From Zygnema cylindricum (lineage: Eukaryota > Streptophyta > Zygnematophyceae > Zygnematales > Zygnemataceae): a stretch of 64,000 nucleotides of DNA. Positions 12,104 to 24,329 of the stretch are shown piece by piece. Below the pieces are notes generated by a model. The model was not told the DNA's origin, made no database searches, and saw only the letters and a list, made by a program, of their open reading frames with translations. Numbering within the stretch: the first letter of the stretch is position 1; each line of letters begins with the position of its first letter. Location: contig JBBHKE010000934.1 in assembly GCA_037447655.1 (NCBI GenBank), positions 1-64,000 on the forward strand, written 5' to 3'. The position numbers and the translations under genes are program-made.

Positions 12104-13593
12104 TACTTTGTGTTTGCCGTCCTTTTTACGTTCCATGATCATCGGTTTTTCTTTAGTCCACACTTCTCTTTACAATATTTCAATTTGGGTGAGGGCACTG
12201 GTTTTGTCATCATATCCAAAACCATTTCTCTATCTGATTTATACACACGATTAACAATATTGTTTTCAACTTTTTCCCTCATAAAACTCAGCCTTATGTC
12301 CATGTGTTTAGATTTGAAATGATGTTTTGGATTGACTGCAATTGCAATTGCAACCTGATTATCACAAAAGACTTTATGCACCCTTTTCTTCATATTCCCA
12401 AGTTCTTACAGCAAAGACTTTACACACATCAATTCTTTCACAGCAGAAAAAGAGGCAATGTACTCAACCTCCACAGTGGACTGGGCAACCACCTTTTGTT
12501 GCTTGCTACTCCAACAGCAAGCACCTTCCCCCACATAGAATATATACTCAGAAGTGCATCTTCTCATAAGTGCATCTCCATAACTGGCATCACTCCAAGT
12601 AGTGATGTCAGTGTGCTCCCCTCCCAAATGCAACACTAATTCCCTTTTACCCACCAGATATCTCATGACTCTCTTTGCTGCCTCTCTGTCTCTCTTTATA
12701 GGATTATTAAGACTCCTACTAAGAACTCCAACTGCTGCCGCTATCTCCGACCTGGTGTTATTCATAAAGTAGATTAGACTTCTTACAACGTGCTTGTAAG
12801 GAATAGACTTCATAAACTGTCTTTCTTCAAGACTTATCTGATCCTCTAAGATTATCACTCCTTCTACACTCCCATCACTTATTTTCTTCAAGTCCATAAG
12901 AGTGGTATAAATGTTTGCATTTTCCATTTGGAACTTCTTAAGGATATTCCCTATAGTTTGTTTCTGAGTAAGTCTGATAATCCTTTTTCCCCTATCTCTT
13001 TCCATTTGTATCCCTAAGATATATCTTGCCTCTCCTAGATCTTTCATATCAAACCTGCTTATAAGATCTTTGTTTAACTTATTGATCTTTTCCATAGATT
13101 TACTTAATACCAGCAAGTCATCCACATAAATTGCAATAAAAATAACACCATTCTCATCCTCAAACAAATAAATAGAATGGTGTGAAGTGATCCTGATATA
13201 TCCCACGCTGGTTAGAAACTCATCTAGTTTTTTATTCCATTGCCTGGGAGCATGCTTAAGTCCATATAAGGACTTTATAAGTCTACACACTTTGCTTTCC
13301 TCACCTTCCTCTTCAAATCCTTCTAGTTGCCGCATGAAGATTTCTTCCTCTAGTTCACCATTGAGGAAGGTGGTCTTAATATCCATCTGGTGTATTCTCT
13401 ATGTCTTGCCTTGCTCGTAGACTGAGGAGAATCCTTACCGATGGGAACCGTACCACAGGAGCAAAGGTCTCTTCATAATCTATACCTTCTTTTTGAGAAA
13501 ACCCCTTTGCTACCAACGGAGCCTTACATCTTTCAATGGTTTTATCTAGGTTCAGTTTTAGTTTAAACACCCATTTGCACCCGATCGGTTTTC
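12104..13593 (-). pseudogene. Copia reverse transcriptase-RNase H part (element E1, 3' half)
   Basis: The 13376-13570 and 12406-13386 frames give copia RT. They contain the KARLVAKGF-like N-terminal motif (here [15 protein letters not shown]), [28 protein letters not shown] and the YVDDLLVL active site. RNase H follows with TTWSDASYGDA and, after a shift, FCDNQVAIAI at 12139-12393. Breaks occur near 13386 and 12400. The 5' half is displaced to 14469-16150 by an LTR insertion located just before KPIGCKWV. The 3' LTR adjoins at 12103. Confidence 0.85.
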
Positions 13594-14468
13594 ATCTCCA
13601 TTGACCCATAGAATGAGCAGCCTATGTAAAGCCTCTAAGATAATATTTTCCCCTTCTACTTTCCCGCTGAATAAGCGCCGCCCAGGCAATCAAATATTCT
13701 GACCACTCTCACCCTTGTGAGGACAAGACTCCCTTGAGTTAAACGCAAAAAGAATCATTGAATTTGCTCCCCTGAGCAGTAAGTTATGGCTGGTCAAAGA
13801 TGACCTTTATAGTTACAAGCTCTCTTAGAGAGAGAGGTACCTAAATATTACTAAGTCTCGGTCTGCCTACTCACCACTACTTACTACTAAACCCTAGTCC
13901 AATAGGAACACTATATAGTATAAGAAGGTACAATGGGCGATGTACTTATTGTACGACCATTGTACGACAAGGTCTACAAGGTGACACCTGTCAAATCGGA
14001 ATCCATGGTTCCTCCTCCCATCTTCTCCGGTATCAAATAATGTGGCGCCACGTGGCACCGCGTGACACTATCTCCGTATGCCACCAAAATCTCACTTCGC
14101 GTGGCGGCTATAATGCCGGCCGTCCTATCAAAACATATTTTACACGGTTCAGATTCGCGTACATGCAGGAATTGCTCCTATTGGTTGGTCTGATGTTAAT
14201 TAGCTGTTGCGTTAATGTTTATATAATTATGAAACCCGTCACGTGTATCCTTTCGTAACGCCTTAATGGTTAAGGGGTTAGGCTATAGAGAATCTAGAGG
14301 TCGTAGGTTCAAATCTAGACTTAGGCATCATTTTAGTAAATTACTCTTTACAGCAAAAACAACCACTTTCTAAATATGGCGGCAGCCATGGCGCGCCTTT
14401 GATCCTCACTCTCTTTCTTTAAATCAAAACTAAAATAGGGATGTGAACTATTAATTACCTCTTTTCAA
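13594..14468 (-). repeat. Type A LTR inserted in element E1
   Basis: About 875 bp, closely matching the LTR at 22795-23677. It splits E1 between the VNCRPN and KPIGCKWV positions of RT. Both ends lack a few bases (the U5 side lacks the first ~11 bp; the U3 side ends TTTTCAA instead of TTTTCAACA) and no target duplication is clear, so it may be a solo LTR with edge loss. Confidence 0.75.
14259..14334 (+). other. tRNA-like module in LTR type A
   Basis: Acgccttaatggttaagg (D-arm-like; GCC pairs with GGC in the sister copy) precedes box B-like GGTTCAAATCt, with T4 ending at 14334. The sister copy at 23465-23541 keeps aatggttaaggcgtcaggc, strongly like the D arm of eukaryotic tRNA-Arg or -Ser. 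Confidence 0.5.
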
Positions 14469-16150
14469 GAAATTCGGACGACAGTTCACCATTTCCCAAG
14501 TATTTGCTTCCACGATGAATGCCATCTCATCATTTATGGCTCTAACCCATCTATCCTTCTCCGGACTGTCGTTTGCCTCTGAATATGATTGAGGCCCATC
14601 AGGGTGCTACAACTTTGTTACCTTGTGAGGGGTTTGTCTTTCTTGCAGGCGTTTGCTGCTCCTTCGTCCTCCTTCAAAGTCTGAGGCTGGGATGGAGGGA
14701 AGTCTTGGGTTCCTCCTCACTGTCTCGTTGGCTCCCCTATCCAAAGAAGCGAGTTCCATCTCCTCCTCTTCTGTCTCCTCAAAGTGTGTAGGGATATGGG
14801 AAGATTGCGGTTTATCTTCTTCATTGTGGATCTCCCCTGAATCTGCAATAACTTTTTCACTCATGTCTCTTTTTGGAAGATCCGAGTCTTCCTCACTCTC
14901 GGACTCAAAGCTGATTTTGATCTTCTTGGTGTATTTGAAAGGGTCAAATGACTTCCCTTCATCCATGACAACGAGATGCTTAACCAAAATGATATCTTAT
15001 TTAGCTAAGTTATAAACACTATATCCCTTGACATCCTCATCATATCCCACAAAATATCCCGGTTTCCCTTTAGAATCTAATTTCCAGTTCTTCCTATTTG
15101 TGTCAAGACTATAAACTTGACAACCGAATACTTTCAGGTGCAAAATATTTGGTTTTCTTCCAACCCATCTCTCATAAGGTGTCAATCCTTTCACAGCTGA
15201 GGTAAGGACTCTATACTTGATTTAGTTTGCATAGTTCATGACCTCAACCCAAAATCATTTTCCTATCCTTTTGTCGGCCAACATACTACATACACTATCT
15301 CCTAGCGTCCGGTTCAACCTCTCAACTACTCTATTTTATTTTGTATTTTAAGGTACAATTTTCTGATGTAGAACCCCCTCCTCCCTCTGATATTCCTCAA
15401 ACTGGTTAAAAGTGTATTCTCCCCCATTGTCACTTCTTATTCTTTTAATGGGGGTTGCGTGGAACCTCTCAGTCCAGACTTTATATTCTTTGAAGTAAGT
15501 TGGTGCTTCAGACTTTTTTTTTAGGAAGTAGACTTTACAGTATCTAGACCAGTCATCACTTATTGTCATCGTGTACCTCTTACCTCCTATAGAAGGTACT
15601 TTTGCTGGTCCGCAGATATATCTGTGTGGACCAGATCTAGTACTTTCTCAACTTTGTATGTAGCAGTTTTGGGAAACGGAAGTCTGTGAGCCTTACCTTG
15701 GGCACAACCGTTACAATCATCCACCATTTCATTTTCACTACACTGAATACCCTCAACTACACCAAGCTTCTTCATTTCCTTCATCCTATCAAAGTGCACA
15801 TGCCCTAACCGTTTATGCCAGATCATCAACTTTGGGACACCAACATAGCAAACATTCTTATTTTCATTGCTCACGTTAAGCCTAAAAATTTATTGGCTAC
15901 CTTTATCTGCAGTGAATTAGATTTCATCCCTATATTTAGTTGTAAAGACTCCCTTTCTAGTGAAGGTATCAAACTCCTTATCATCTAATACAAAAGTAGA
16001 GACAAGATTTTTGCTCAACTGAGGGATGTAAAGTAGATCTGAGAAAGTGAGTATGGAAGTCTTACCCTTTACTAAGACTTTTAGATCTACCGATCCAACT
16101 AGATCTGTAGTAACTACTTGTTGTCCATAGCCATTTTCACCCATGGATTT
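14469..16150 (-). pseudogene. Copia protease-integrase part (element E1, 5' half)
   Basis: Minus-strand frames show in order: protease tail (TTDLVGSVDLKVLV, 15917-16144), pre-integrase domain with HKRLGHVHFD and CNGCAQGK (15587-15874), integrase core DDWSRY and RSDNGGEY (15348-15569), GLTPYERWVGRKP (14997-15194), and the acidic IN-RT linker ending in IPASDFEGGRRSSKR (14607-14987). At least four stops or shifts separate these. Gag and the catalytic protease Asp are missing: similarity ends at ~16150. Confidence 0.85.
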
Positions 16151-17370
16151 ACCCTTGGAAGCACCACAGACTACCCCAAAACAGCTTACTTTGAATCAAC
16201 ACAGAATTCTACAAAAATACCAAAACAAGCTGAAACTTCAAACAGAAATAGAATTTAGGCTATAAAATAACCTCACAAGGTTTCAGACAAAAATAATAAA
16301 TAGAGTGATCACATCATCTAATCAAAGTTGCAGAAAAACTGTCTGCCATAACTTTGATAAATCTGACAACTTCACAACGAAGTTTCACACAGACCAGACA
16401 CATAATAGTTATTTAAATCTGTGGAAATGTAGAAAATATAAGGAGGAATAGACATGCAAAATTTCACATAATTTTGCCAACAGATCTGAGAGAAATCCTT
16501 AGATTAAATTACCAAAAATCACCATAAACAGTTTTGGTCCACAAAAGTTCCTAAGTTCAAAAATGACTAAGTCCTAGATATATATACAGGCGCTCACTAC
16601 TAAATGTACGGAAGCATACCAGCCGTACGCATTCTACCAGCTACCTCTATTAATGTTAGTATACTCAAATAACTAGATGTATGTCAGAATAAGTAAATGT
16701 ACAATATTAATTAATACACAAAAAGATAAACAAATGTTGTTACAAATATTTGCAAGTAAGAAAGAAAGATTTTGTTATGAAAAACGTGATAGTTAAACCA
16801 TCAAAGTCCGAAACTTGATTGAAAAGGAAAATTGTTCACTACCATTAAAGGCTAGAATTGTAAATCCAAAAGTACGTACATCCAAAAGTACGTACAGAAA
16901 TTGTAAATGCTAACCAACACTAAGAGCAACAGAAAGCAAAGAAAACATTGGAAACAAAAAACAAACACTAAAACTAAACTACAAAAGCACTTAAAACTAC
17001 ACTATACAAAAGCTCTAGATGACAAAAAAGGGTCGTCGGCCCAAAACCTAAAAGAAGTCTACACTAAAGGTATGAGGAACAAATATCATCAGTGTGCACC
17101 GAATGGCGAAGAGGTAAATCTCGCAAGCCTAGACCATCGTTCACCACCGTGCTTTGTCGGATAAAGGCGGTTGCTTGAGATCTTTGAAAGGTAACAAAGA
17201 TCCGTTGGCGATAAAAGGCCGACATGAGAGCCGAGGGAGGGCTGCCAGGTCCTCGAGCCTCAAACAACCGTCGAGCACAATCACAGATGAAGTTGTCGAC
17301 GAGTCCAATGTCCCAAATATCGCAAAAGCAAACGGTATGAAGTTGTCGGTTGGGTCCCGATGAGCGTAAT
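16151..17370. other. AT-rich region, no gene identified
   Basis: A plus-strand frame 17154-17363 (MSDKGGCLRSLKGNKDPLAI...) and its antisense 17064-17267 have no domain I recognise. GC rises after 17080, so an old exon or element piece is possible but unsupported. Confidence 0.35.
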
Positions 17371-17690
17371 TGTTGAAATAACTAGATTTATGGGGTATTT
17401 TCTAGGTCAAACTAGATTAGTGAAAAAAAAAAAAAACGCAGGTAGTTTGCCTCCACCTCCTCCCTCTTGCCCCCATACTTGTAGTCACTAAAGAAAAGAG
17501 AGAGTGGTGGAGCCATGGCTGCCTCAGCTCCATAGTCAGGACTAAAGAGTGACAAAAGTCTTTGTCAACAAAAGGTTGAGTCCGGCAGGACTCGAACCTC
17601 CGACCAGCAGAGCGAGGCGTAGCCGTCAGCTCTTACCGGTCTGTCGTAGGAGTTCATTAGATTGCATAGGGTGTGATATATTTTTAAACT
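17371..17690 (+). repeat. Partial type D LTR, plus orientation
   Basis: It starts TGTTGAAATAACTAG and contains the D-type U3 blocks (tattttctaggtc, cccccatacttgtagtcactaaag, gtggagccatggct) and the tRNA-like module on the opposite strand (17570-17639). It stops at ~17690, where a fragment of another element begins. Confidence 0.75.
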
Positions 17691-17877
17691 ATGTTCCCAG
17701 GTCTTTGGTCCGCATGAAATTCCACGCTGCGTGTGACGAAACGTCGGCAGGAAAACGGATAGGATCTCCATTCCTCGGGCCACTCCGAGGGGTTCCAATA
17801 AAACCTTTTGGCTAAATTGAAGGCGAGGTCCAAATGTTGGGTGTCGACCGTTAGTGGGAAGATGTAGTGGGGAATTT
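17691..17877 (-). pseudogene. Fragment of the Ty3 accessory ORF
   Basis: This stretch aligns base by base with 52408-52610: ttcccaggtc, catgaaattcca, cactccgaggggttccaata, ttggcaa/ctaa and gggtgtcgacc are shared. In the Ty3 element it encodes part of the extra 3' ORF. Here the frame is broken, and a type B LTR follows at 17878 with AATTT at the join. Confidence 0.8.
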
Positions 17878-19066
17878 TGAAACTCTGAGACCTCCATTGG
17901 CCCTCAGAGTATGCAGATCCAAAAAGAAGCTAATCTAGGTAGTGCCGACTCCAACTTGATATAAACCCAAATGACTGACCCCTTGACAGTCAGGACCCCA
18001 ATACAGCTTCACCCTTGTGAAAGAAGACTTTCTGTGTGCTCAGTTCCACCACAGAATGCTAAGTTAGAATATGAGATTTTGACACATTCACCCACTTTGA
18101 CTTTCCCTTACAATAAGTGCCACCTTGGCACGCAAAGACTTTGACCAACTACACCACTGTGTAGCCTGGACTCCCCTGAGTCCGCAGCAAAAAGAATCAC
18201 TGAAAATGGTCAAGTAAATTGATAGTTATAGCTGGCCAAAGTTTGCCATTTATACAAGGTGCTCTCTGGGAGAGGCAGCTACTTACCCAAAATTTTCTAA
18301 GTCCTATTCCTTCTCTAAAACACTATCTACTGAAGTACGGCACCAATCAAATTACTGTGTCGTACAGAAAAGTGCAGGTGCCGGTGTACTTTTTGTACGA
18401 CCATTGTACGACATGGCCAAAATGTCGACACGTGTCAAATCAGGATTAGTTCCTATAATCTCCGAAATTCCCGTAATCCAATGTTATCACGCCACGTGGC
18501 ATCTGACGTGGCAAATACTGTAAAACGCCAAAAGTACCTTTTCCGTGATCGCGGCGCCTATCGCGGCCGTCCGATCAAAACCGGCTATAATCCTAGCCGC
18601 TGAAATTCGACGCGCTGTATTTGTTTCGCTATCGAAACAAATGCGCGGTATCCGTTCTGTCTGCGTACCGTACTGCGTACTAAATCAAAATGTATCTATG
18701 CACTAAGTATATATTCGCTGTTAAACGAATTAATCAACATGTAACACTTTATATATTTATCAAATACAATGTATCCTAATATGTATCCTAAGCCTAACGG
18801 TTTAGAGCTAACGTCTAACGGAAATTGACGGACGTCAGGTACTAGGATCAATTCCTGGATCCGTCACTATCTTTTAGTATATATCTAATCCACCCCATGT
18901 CTTCTCTAGTGAGCATTAGGCAGCCATGGCTCTAGCTCCCTATCAAGCCTTCAGTGACTACAACAAGTGTGGGGGTTTGTAGAAGGGAGTCAGGGACAGA
19001 CTGCCTTTGCTCTTTTCTCCTTTGCTCTTTTTCTATAAAGACATAGAAAATACTCAAATATCAACA
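17878..19066 (-). repeat. Type B LTR (3' LTR of chimeric element E2)
   Basis: Minus-strand LTR of about 1.19 kb, ending in U5 with the hairpin around the Gag ATG (TGAAACTCTGAGACCTCCAT on the plus strand at 17878). A polypurine tract complement (ctcccctt) adjoins at 19067. It carries a TATA-like tttata near 18250, GTAC motifs at 18335-18410 and a tRNA-like module at 18793-18875. Confidence 0.85.
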
Positions 19067-19745
19067 CTCCCCTTATTTTCTAGTCTACTTTTTCAACTCT
19101 TACAAACAAATAAACAAACACTCGTTCCCCTATTTCCTTTTTCTTCTCCTTTTATAAAACTTAAGAAAAATACTCTTGTATTTAAAACAATGCATTAGAT
19201 GAACTAAAATAATAATTGCATCTAACATTTCATTTAGCACCTCATTTATCATAAATCTGATCAAAGATTTTATCCACCTCCTCTCATTTTCATCCAACCA
19301 GAATCTACTTTCCCCTTTGCATTTCCAACAGTCAGCCCCATCCCCAACCTGCAACACATATCCGGATGATAACCCTTTTACAGGCACATCTTCACAAGTG
19401 ACATCACACCAAGATATATATAGAGTGATCTGAACTAATTGTGATATACCCCAAACCGGTCAGAAATTTGTCGAGCTTTATATTCCACTGTCGCGGGGCT
19501 TGCTTAAGCCCATAGAGTGATTTTATCAGTTTGCAAACTTTATTTTCTTCCCCACTTTCCACGAATCCTTCCGGTTACCTCATGTAAATTTCTTCTTCCA
19601 ACTCTGCGTGCAAAAAGGCTGTTTTAATATCCATCTGGTGGATTTCCATATCATCCGCTCCGGCTATACTTGAAAGGATTCTAACAGAAGGAAATCTGAC
19701 TACAAGTGCAAAGGTTTCTTCGTAGTCTATCCCCTCTTTCTGAGT
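19067..19745 (-). pseudogene. E2 rearranged RT/RNase H tail
   Basis: From 19745 leftward RT is decayed but recognisable (TGLGYI.ISSDHSIYI). At ~19420 it jumps to a reduced RNase H block (DVPVKGLSSGYVLQVGDGADC...RRWIKSL, 19130-19387). The same reduced block is found in the shortened elements at 34460 and 42647. The RT catalytic region is gone. The 3' end therefore derives from the shortened type B lineage, whereas the rest of E2 is of another copia type. Confidence 0.75.
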
Positions 19746-20693
19746 TTAACTTTTTGTAACTAACCTAGCTTTGTACCTCTCAATGGTATTATCCGGGTTT
19801 AATTTAAGTTTAAACACCCACTTACATCCGATCGGTTTTCGGTCCGGTGGACAATCTACCAACTCCCATGTATTGGCTTCCATGATAGAGGCCATTTCTT
19901 CATTTATAGATGTGATCCACCGGCTACTTTGTGGAGTGTTTATGGCCTCTAAGTATGTTTGAGGTTCATCTGGGTGAGACATCTTTGTGAGTTGGTTATT
20001 TACTTGTCTTTCTTGAAGTTGTTTACTACTTCTTCTTCCCCCTTCAAAATCGGACGCCGGTATGGAAGGCATCCTTGGGTTTCGCTTTGGCAGATTTTCA
20101 GCTCCCCTATCTTCCAATTCCGGTGTTTCATCAAGTTCCTCATCGGTTTCCACTTCGTATTGTGGCGTTGCCTCGGATGTTGTCCTTTCCTCCTTCTCCT
20201 TTGGTAGATCTGCAGATTTTTCTTTTTCTCCCTCTTCCTTCTCTTCATTTTCAAAGTCAAAGTCAGAAAACTGATCCGTTTCAAATCTGATTTTGACTTC
20301 CTTATTATATTTGAATGGATCAATGGACTTCTCTTCATTCATCACCACTATGTGTTTTACCAGAATTATATCTCTCTTTTTCAAGTCATTTATTCGGTAT
20401 CCTTTTGTGCTCTCATCATATCCTACAAGATATCCTGGTTTCCCTCTTCCCTCTAACTTCCATTTAGTCTTATCAGAATCCAAACTGTAGACTTGACTTC
20501 CGAACACTCTCAAACTAGACAAATCAGGCTTTCTTCCTGTCCACCTCTCATACGAAGTTTCCTCCTTATTTGCTGAAGTTAGGACTCTATTTTTGATGAA
20601 ATTAGCATAGTTCATAGACTCAGCCCAAAACTGCTGCCCTATCCTCTTGTCACTTAACATACTTTGGGACATATCTCCTAAAGTTCTATTCAC
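19746..20693 (-). pseudogene. E2 integrase C-terminus, linker and RT start
   Basis: A 315-codon frame: integrase end (MNRTLGDMSQSMLSDKRIG, ERWTGRKPDLSSLRVFGSQV), the acidic linker, PSIPASDFEGGRRSSKQ, then RT start ([26 protein letters not shown]). It is one frame off from the upstream segment at ~20690, where VAERLNRTLG would be expected across the join. Confidence 0.85.
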
Positions 20694-22814
20694 TCTTTGC
20701 TACTCCATTTTGTTCCGGATTATAGGGAACAGTTTTCTCATGATGAATTCCTTCTTTTTTAAGATATTCTTCAAAATCCCTTGAGGTGTATTCTTTCCCA
20801 TTATCACTTCTTATCTCTTTTATTGAGGTTTCATGTAGCTTTTCACTCCATACTTTATACTCTTTGAAACATCTTAATACCTCTGACTTATGTCTGAGAA
20901 AGTATACCTTCGTGTATCTAGACCAATCATCTGTGATGGTTAACATCCATCTCTTCCCCCCATGTGAAGCATACCTCGCAGGTCCCCAAACATCAGTGTG
21001 AACTAGATCTAATACTTTCTCTCTCCTAAATGTGGTTGCCTTTGGAAATGGAAGTCTATGAATCTTCCCTTGGGCACATCCACTAGAATCATCAAAGGTC
21101 TCATCATCTTCAAAAGTAATACCCTCCACTATTCCCTTTTTCTTCATTTTCTTTAATCTATCTAGATGCACATGCCCCAACCTTTTATGCCAAAGCATCA
21201 TCTCACTTGCACACGAGTAGAGAACACTCTTTTCATTGCAAAGTACAATTCTGAACATTCCTTGACTGCCCTTCTCAGCTATGAAATAAACCTCATTATC
21301 AAAGCTTGCTGTGAAGATTCCTTTCCTAGTTCCTGTTTCAAACTCATTTTCATCTAGGGCAGCTGTTGAGACTAGGTTCTTGCTAAGTTGAGGAATGTAA
21401 AGAACATCTGAGAGTGTTACAATAGAGGCCTTTCCATCAACTAGAACCTTCAAGTCAACAGTTCCAACAAGACTTGTGGTTTGTACTCTACCATCTCCGT
21501 ACTCTATCTCAACTGTTGGGATCTTTCTCAGTTTAGTGAACCACCGCTTATCTTTGCACATTTGCATTGAAGCCCCTGAGTCTATGATCCACCCATCCTC
21601 GGGTGGATCCCTCTTACCTCCGAAAGCACACTTTTGTCTCCGTGGAATGTCGACATGCTTTTCAGTGTTTTTCGGATTAAGGAGAAGCTCCTCAAGCTCC
21701 TCTTCAGGTTCAGTTTTTTCTTCCACTTCCTCATCAAGAACTTGAGTCAAGAAAGCCTTTTTCTTTCCTCCGTCCTTTAAGGTTCCTTGACCATCTTTCA
21801 GTCGAAGATCTGCAAGTCTGACACAATCTGCCATATAGTGTCCCGGTTTCTTGCAGAAGTGACATAATCCTCCTCGAGAAGTTCCTCTCCCCTGTCTATC
21901 AAATCTGCCACCTCCTTGTCCTCTTCCACCAAAGTTTCGATAGGGATCTTTCCCTCTCTCCTCATCACGCTTCCGCCAATCACCTCCTGCAGACAATGCT
22001 TGTACACTTGTACTCCCTCTTCTAAGCTCTATGGTGCTTTTTTTCACTAAAATCATTCCCACAGTGTCATCCCAATTCCAATTGCTATCTCCTATGTCCT
22101 GCAATCGGTTAATGATATTCTCATACTCTTCAGGTAGTTTCATCATTAATGTGTTCACTCTTTGTCTCTCAGACCATGAGTTACGTGCACTCTCTAACTC
22201 TCCAAATAATGCTCCTAAATCATTGCAATAATTATCCATACTTTCTCCCTTATAAGTATAAGCTCCAATCTTATTTTCTGCCAACTGTTGCTGCTGCAAT
22301 GATCCACTCTTATATTTGTTAACTAGTGATATCCAAATCTGAGATGAAGATTTGACATGCATAAGGGGAATGGCAATGCCCTTTGCTACACTTTTAAGAA
22401 TTAAGAGCTTAACAACCTTGTCTTTGTAGTTCCACTTTTCATACTCTGATCTTTCGGTTTGAACCCTTGTCGTTGTTGCTGGTGGTGCTGCTGCCGGTAT
22501 CGCCTTCGGCAATGGTGTTACTTGAGTTGCAACTCTTTCCTTTTCTCCTTCCATGACAATCTCTTCTCCTTCCTTATCTTCATCCTCGGTGATGGTGGCT
22601 GCTGTTCTACCAACTGTAGAGGCGGAGGTGCCAAAAAAACGTGTCCCTCCAAACCAGGTGGAGGTGGGCATTGAATTTGTCCAGACACTATGCCCCATAA
22701 ATGCTTCTCAAATAGTTCTCCCTCCATCATCATTTTCCAATATAAAAAGTCTGATCCATCAAATATGGGCACCCTAGAGGGTGGGCCCATAACTTGAAAT
22801 TCTGTGGTCTCCAT
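20686..22814 (-). pseudogene. E2 Gag-protease-integrase
   Basis: Translation appears to begin at 22814, inside the LTR (METTEFQVMGPPSRVP). A frameshift near 22630 moves to the 670-codon frame. Domains in order: UBN2-like Gag (YEKWNYKDKVVKLL to ELRRG), intact zinc knuckle CHFCKKPGHYMADC, protease WIIDSGASMQMC, pre-integrase HKRLGHVHLDRL with CAQGK, and integrase core with VHTDVWGP, RSDNGKEYTS and the Glu region just before the break at 20690. Most catalytic residues are present, so decay is recent compared with neighbouring copies. Confidence 0.9.
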
Positions 22815-23677
22815 TGACCCACAGAATGAGCAGCCTATGTAAAGCCTCTAGGATAATATTTGCCCCTTCTACTTTCCCGCTGAATAAGCGCCGCCCAGGC
22901 ACACAAATATTCTAACCACTCTCACCCTTGTGAGGACAAGACTCCCCTGAGTCAAACGCAAAAAGAATCACTGAATTTGCTCACCTGAGCAGTAAGTTAT
23001 GGCTGGTCAAAGATGACCTTTATAGTTACAAGCTCTCTTAGAGAGAGAGGTACCTAAATATTACTAAGTCTCGGTCTGCCTACTCACGACTACCTACTAC
23101 TAAACCCTAGTCCAATAGGAACACTATATAGTACAAGAAGGTACAATGGGCGATGTACTTATTGTACGACCATTGTACGACAAGGTCTACAAGGTGACAC
23201 CTATCAAATCGGAAGCCATGGTTCCTCCTCCCATCTTCTCCGGTATCAAATAATGTGGCGCCACGTGGCACCGCGTGACGCTATCTCCGTATGCCGCCAA
23301 AAGCTCACTTCGCGTGGCGGCTATAATGCCGGCCGTCCGATCAAAACATATTTTACACGGTTCAGATTCGCGTACATGCAAAAATTGCTCCTTTAGGTTA
23401 GTCTGTTGTTAATTAGTTGTAGCGTTAATGTTTATATATTTATGGAACCTGTTTATCGTTTCGAACGCCTTAATGGTTAAGGCGTCAGGCTATTGAGAGT
23501 TTTGAGGTCGCAGGTTCAAATCTAGACTTAGGCATCATTTTAGTAAATTACCATTTACTTCAAAAACTGCCACTTTCTAAATATGGCAACAGCCATGGCG
23601 CGCCTCTGATCCTCACTCTCTTTCTTTAAAGCAAAACTAAAATAGGGAAGTGAACTATTGATTACCTCTTTTCAACA
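22795..23677 (-). repeat. Type A LTR shared by E2 and the next element
   Basis: 883 bp, from TGAAATTCTGTGG (U5 side) to TTTTCAACA. It is the 5' LTR of E2 on its left and, because a polypurine tract complement adjoins at 23678, also the 3' LTR of the copia fragment on its right. The palindromic GGCGCCACGTGGCACC (G-box) lies near 23257-23272; the tRNA-like module is at 23465-23541. Confidence 0.85.
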
Positions 23678-24080
23678 CTCCCCTTAATTCCTAGTCACTT
23701 TTCAATTTTAATCCATAGTTTTCTCTGCAATAAATCAACTTAGGGGAAGGCACTGCTTTTGTCATCATGTCTGCAATAATTTCTCTATCAGTTTTATGAA
23801 CTAGTTTAATGATTTTATTTTCAAACTTCTCTCTGACAAAGCTTAGTCTAATATCCATATGCTTAGCTTTGAAGTGATGTTTCGGATTAGCTGCAATAGA
23901 GATAGCAGCTTGATTATCACAAAAAACATTTTGAGTTCCAGACTTCATGAACCCAAGTTCTTCAAGAAGAGATTTAACCCACATTAATTCTTTGGTGGCA
24001 GCACAAGAAGCCATGTATTCAGCCTCCATAGTGGACTGAGCAACTACTTTTTGTTGCTTGCTACTCCAACAACATGCACC
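23678..24080 (-). pseudogene. Copia RNase H end, cut by an inverted junction
   Basis: The 112-codon frame 23691-24029 is a well-kept RNase H C-terminus (MEAEYMASCAATKELMWVKS, VFCDNQAAISIAANPKHHFK, MDIRLSFVREK, DMMTKAVPSPKL). It ends after ACCWSSKQQ at ~24080, where plus-oriented LTR sequence begins abruptly. Confidence 0.85.
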
Positions 24081-24081
24081 C

Positions 24082-24329
24082 TCTAAGAGAGCTTGTAATT
24101 GTAAAGGTCATCTTTGACCAACCATAACTTACTGCTCGGGGGAGCAAATCACTTGATTCATTTTGCGATTAACTCAAGGGAGTCTTGTTTTCATAAGGTT
24201 GAGGCTGGTTAAAGTCATTGCTTGCCAAGGTGGCAGTTATTCTTGGTGAAACCAAAGGGGGTCAGGGTTATCCTAGAGGCTTCGTGTGAGCTGCTTACTC
24301 TGAGGACCTATGGAGGTCTCAGAGTTGTA
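24082..24329 (+). repeat. LTR U5 fragment, plus orientation
   Basis: It aligns with the reverse of type A LTR positions ~22925-23050 (tctaagagagcttgtaa, ggtcatctttgacca, gggagtcttgt), then with the E7-type U5 (atcctagaggcttc, ctctgaggacctatggaggtctcagag). U3 is missing; it is joined head to head with the preceding minus-strand fragment. Confidence 0.75.

Noticed and set aside
17565-17897. 110-codon minus frame beginning MEVSEFQNSP
   Set aside because: It takes its start from the LTR and runs out of frame through a Ty3 fragment into another LTR.
23465-23541. A functional tRNA gene
   Set aside because: The acceptor and anticodon stems do not pair fully, so it is kept as a tRNA-like module only.
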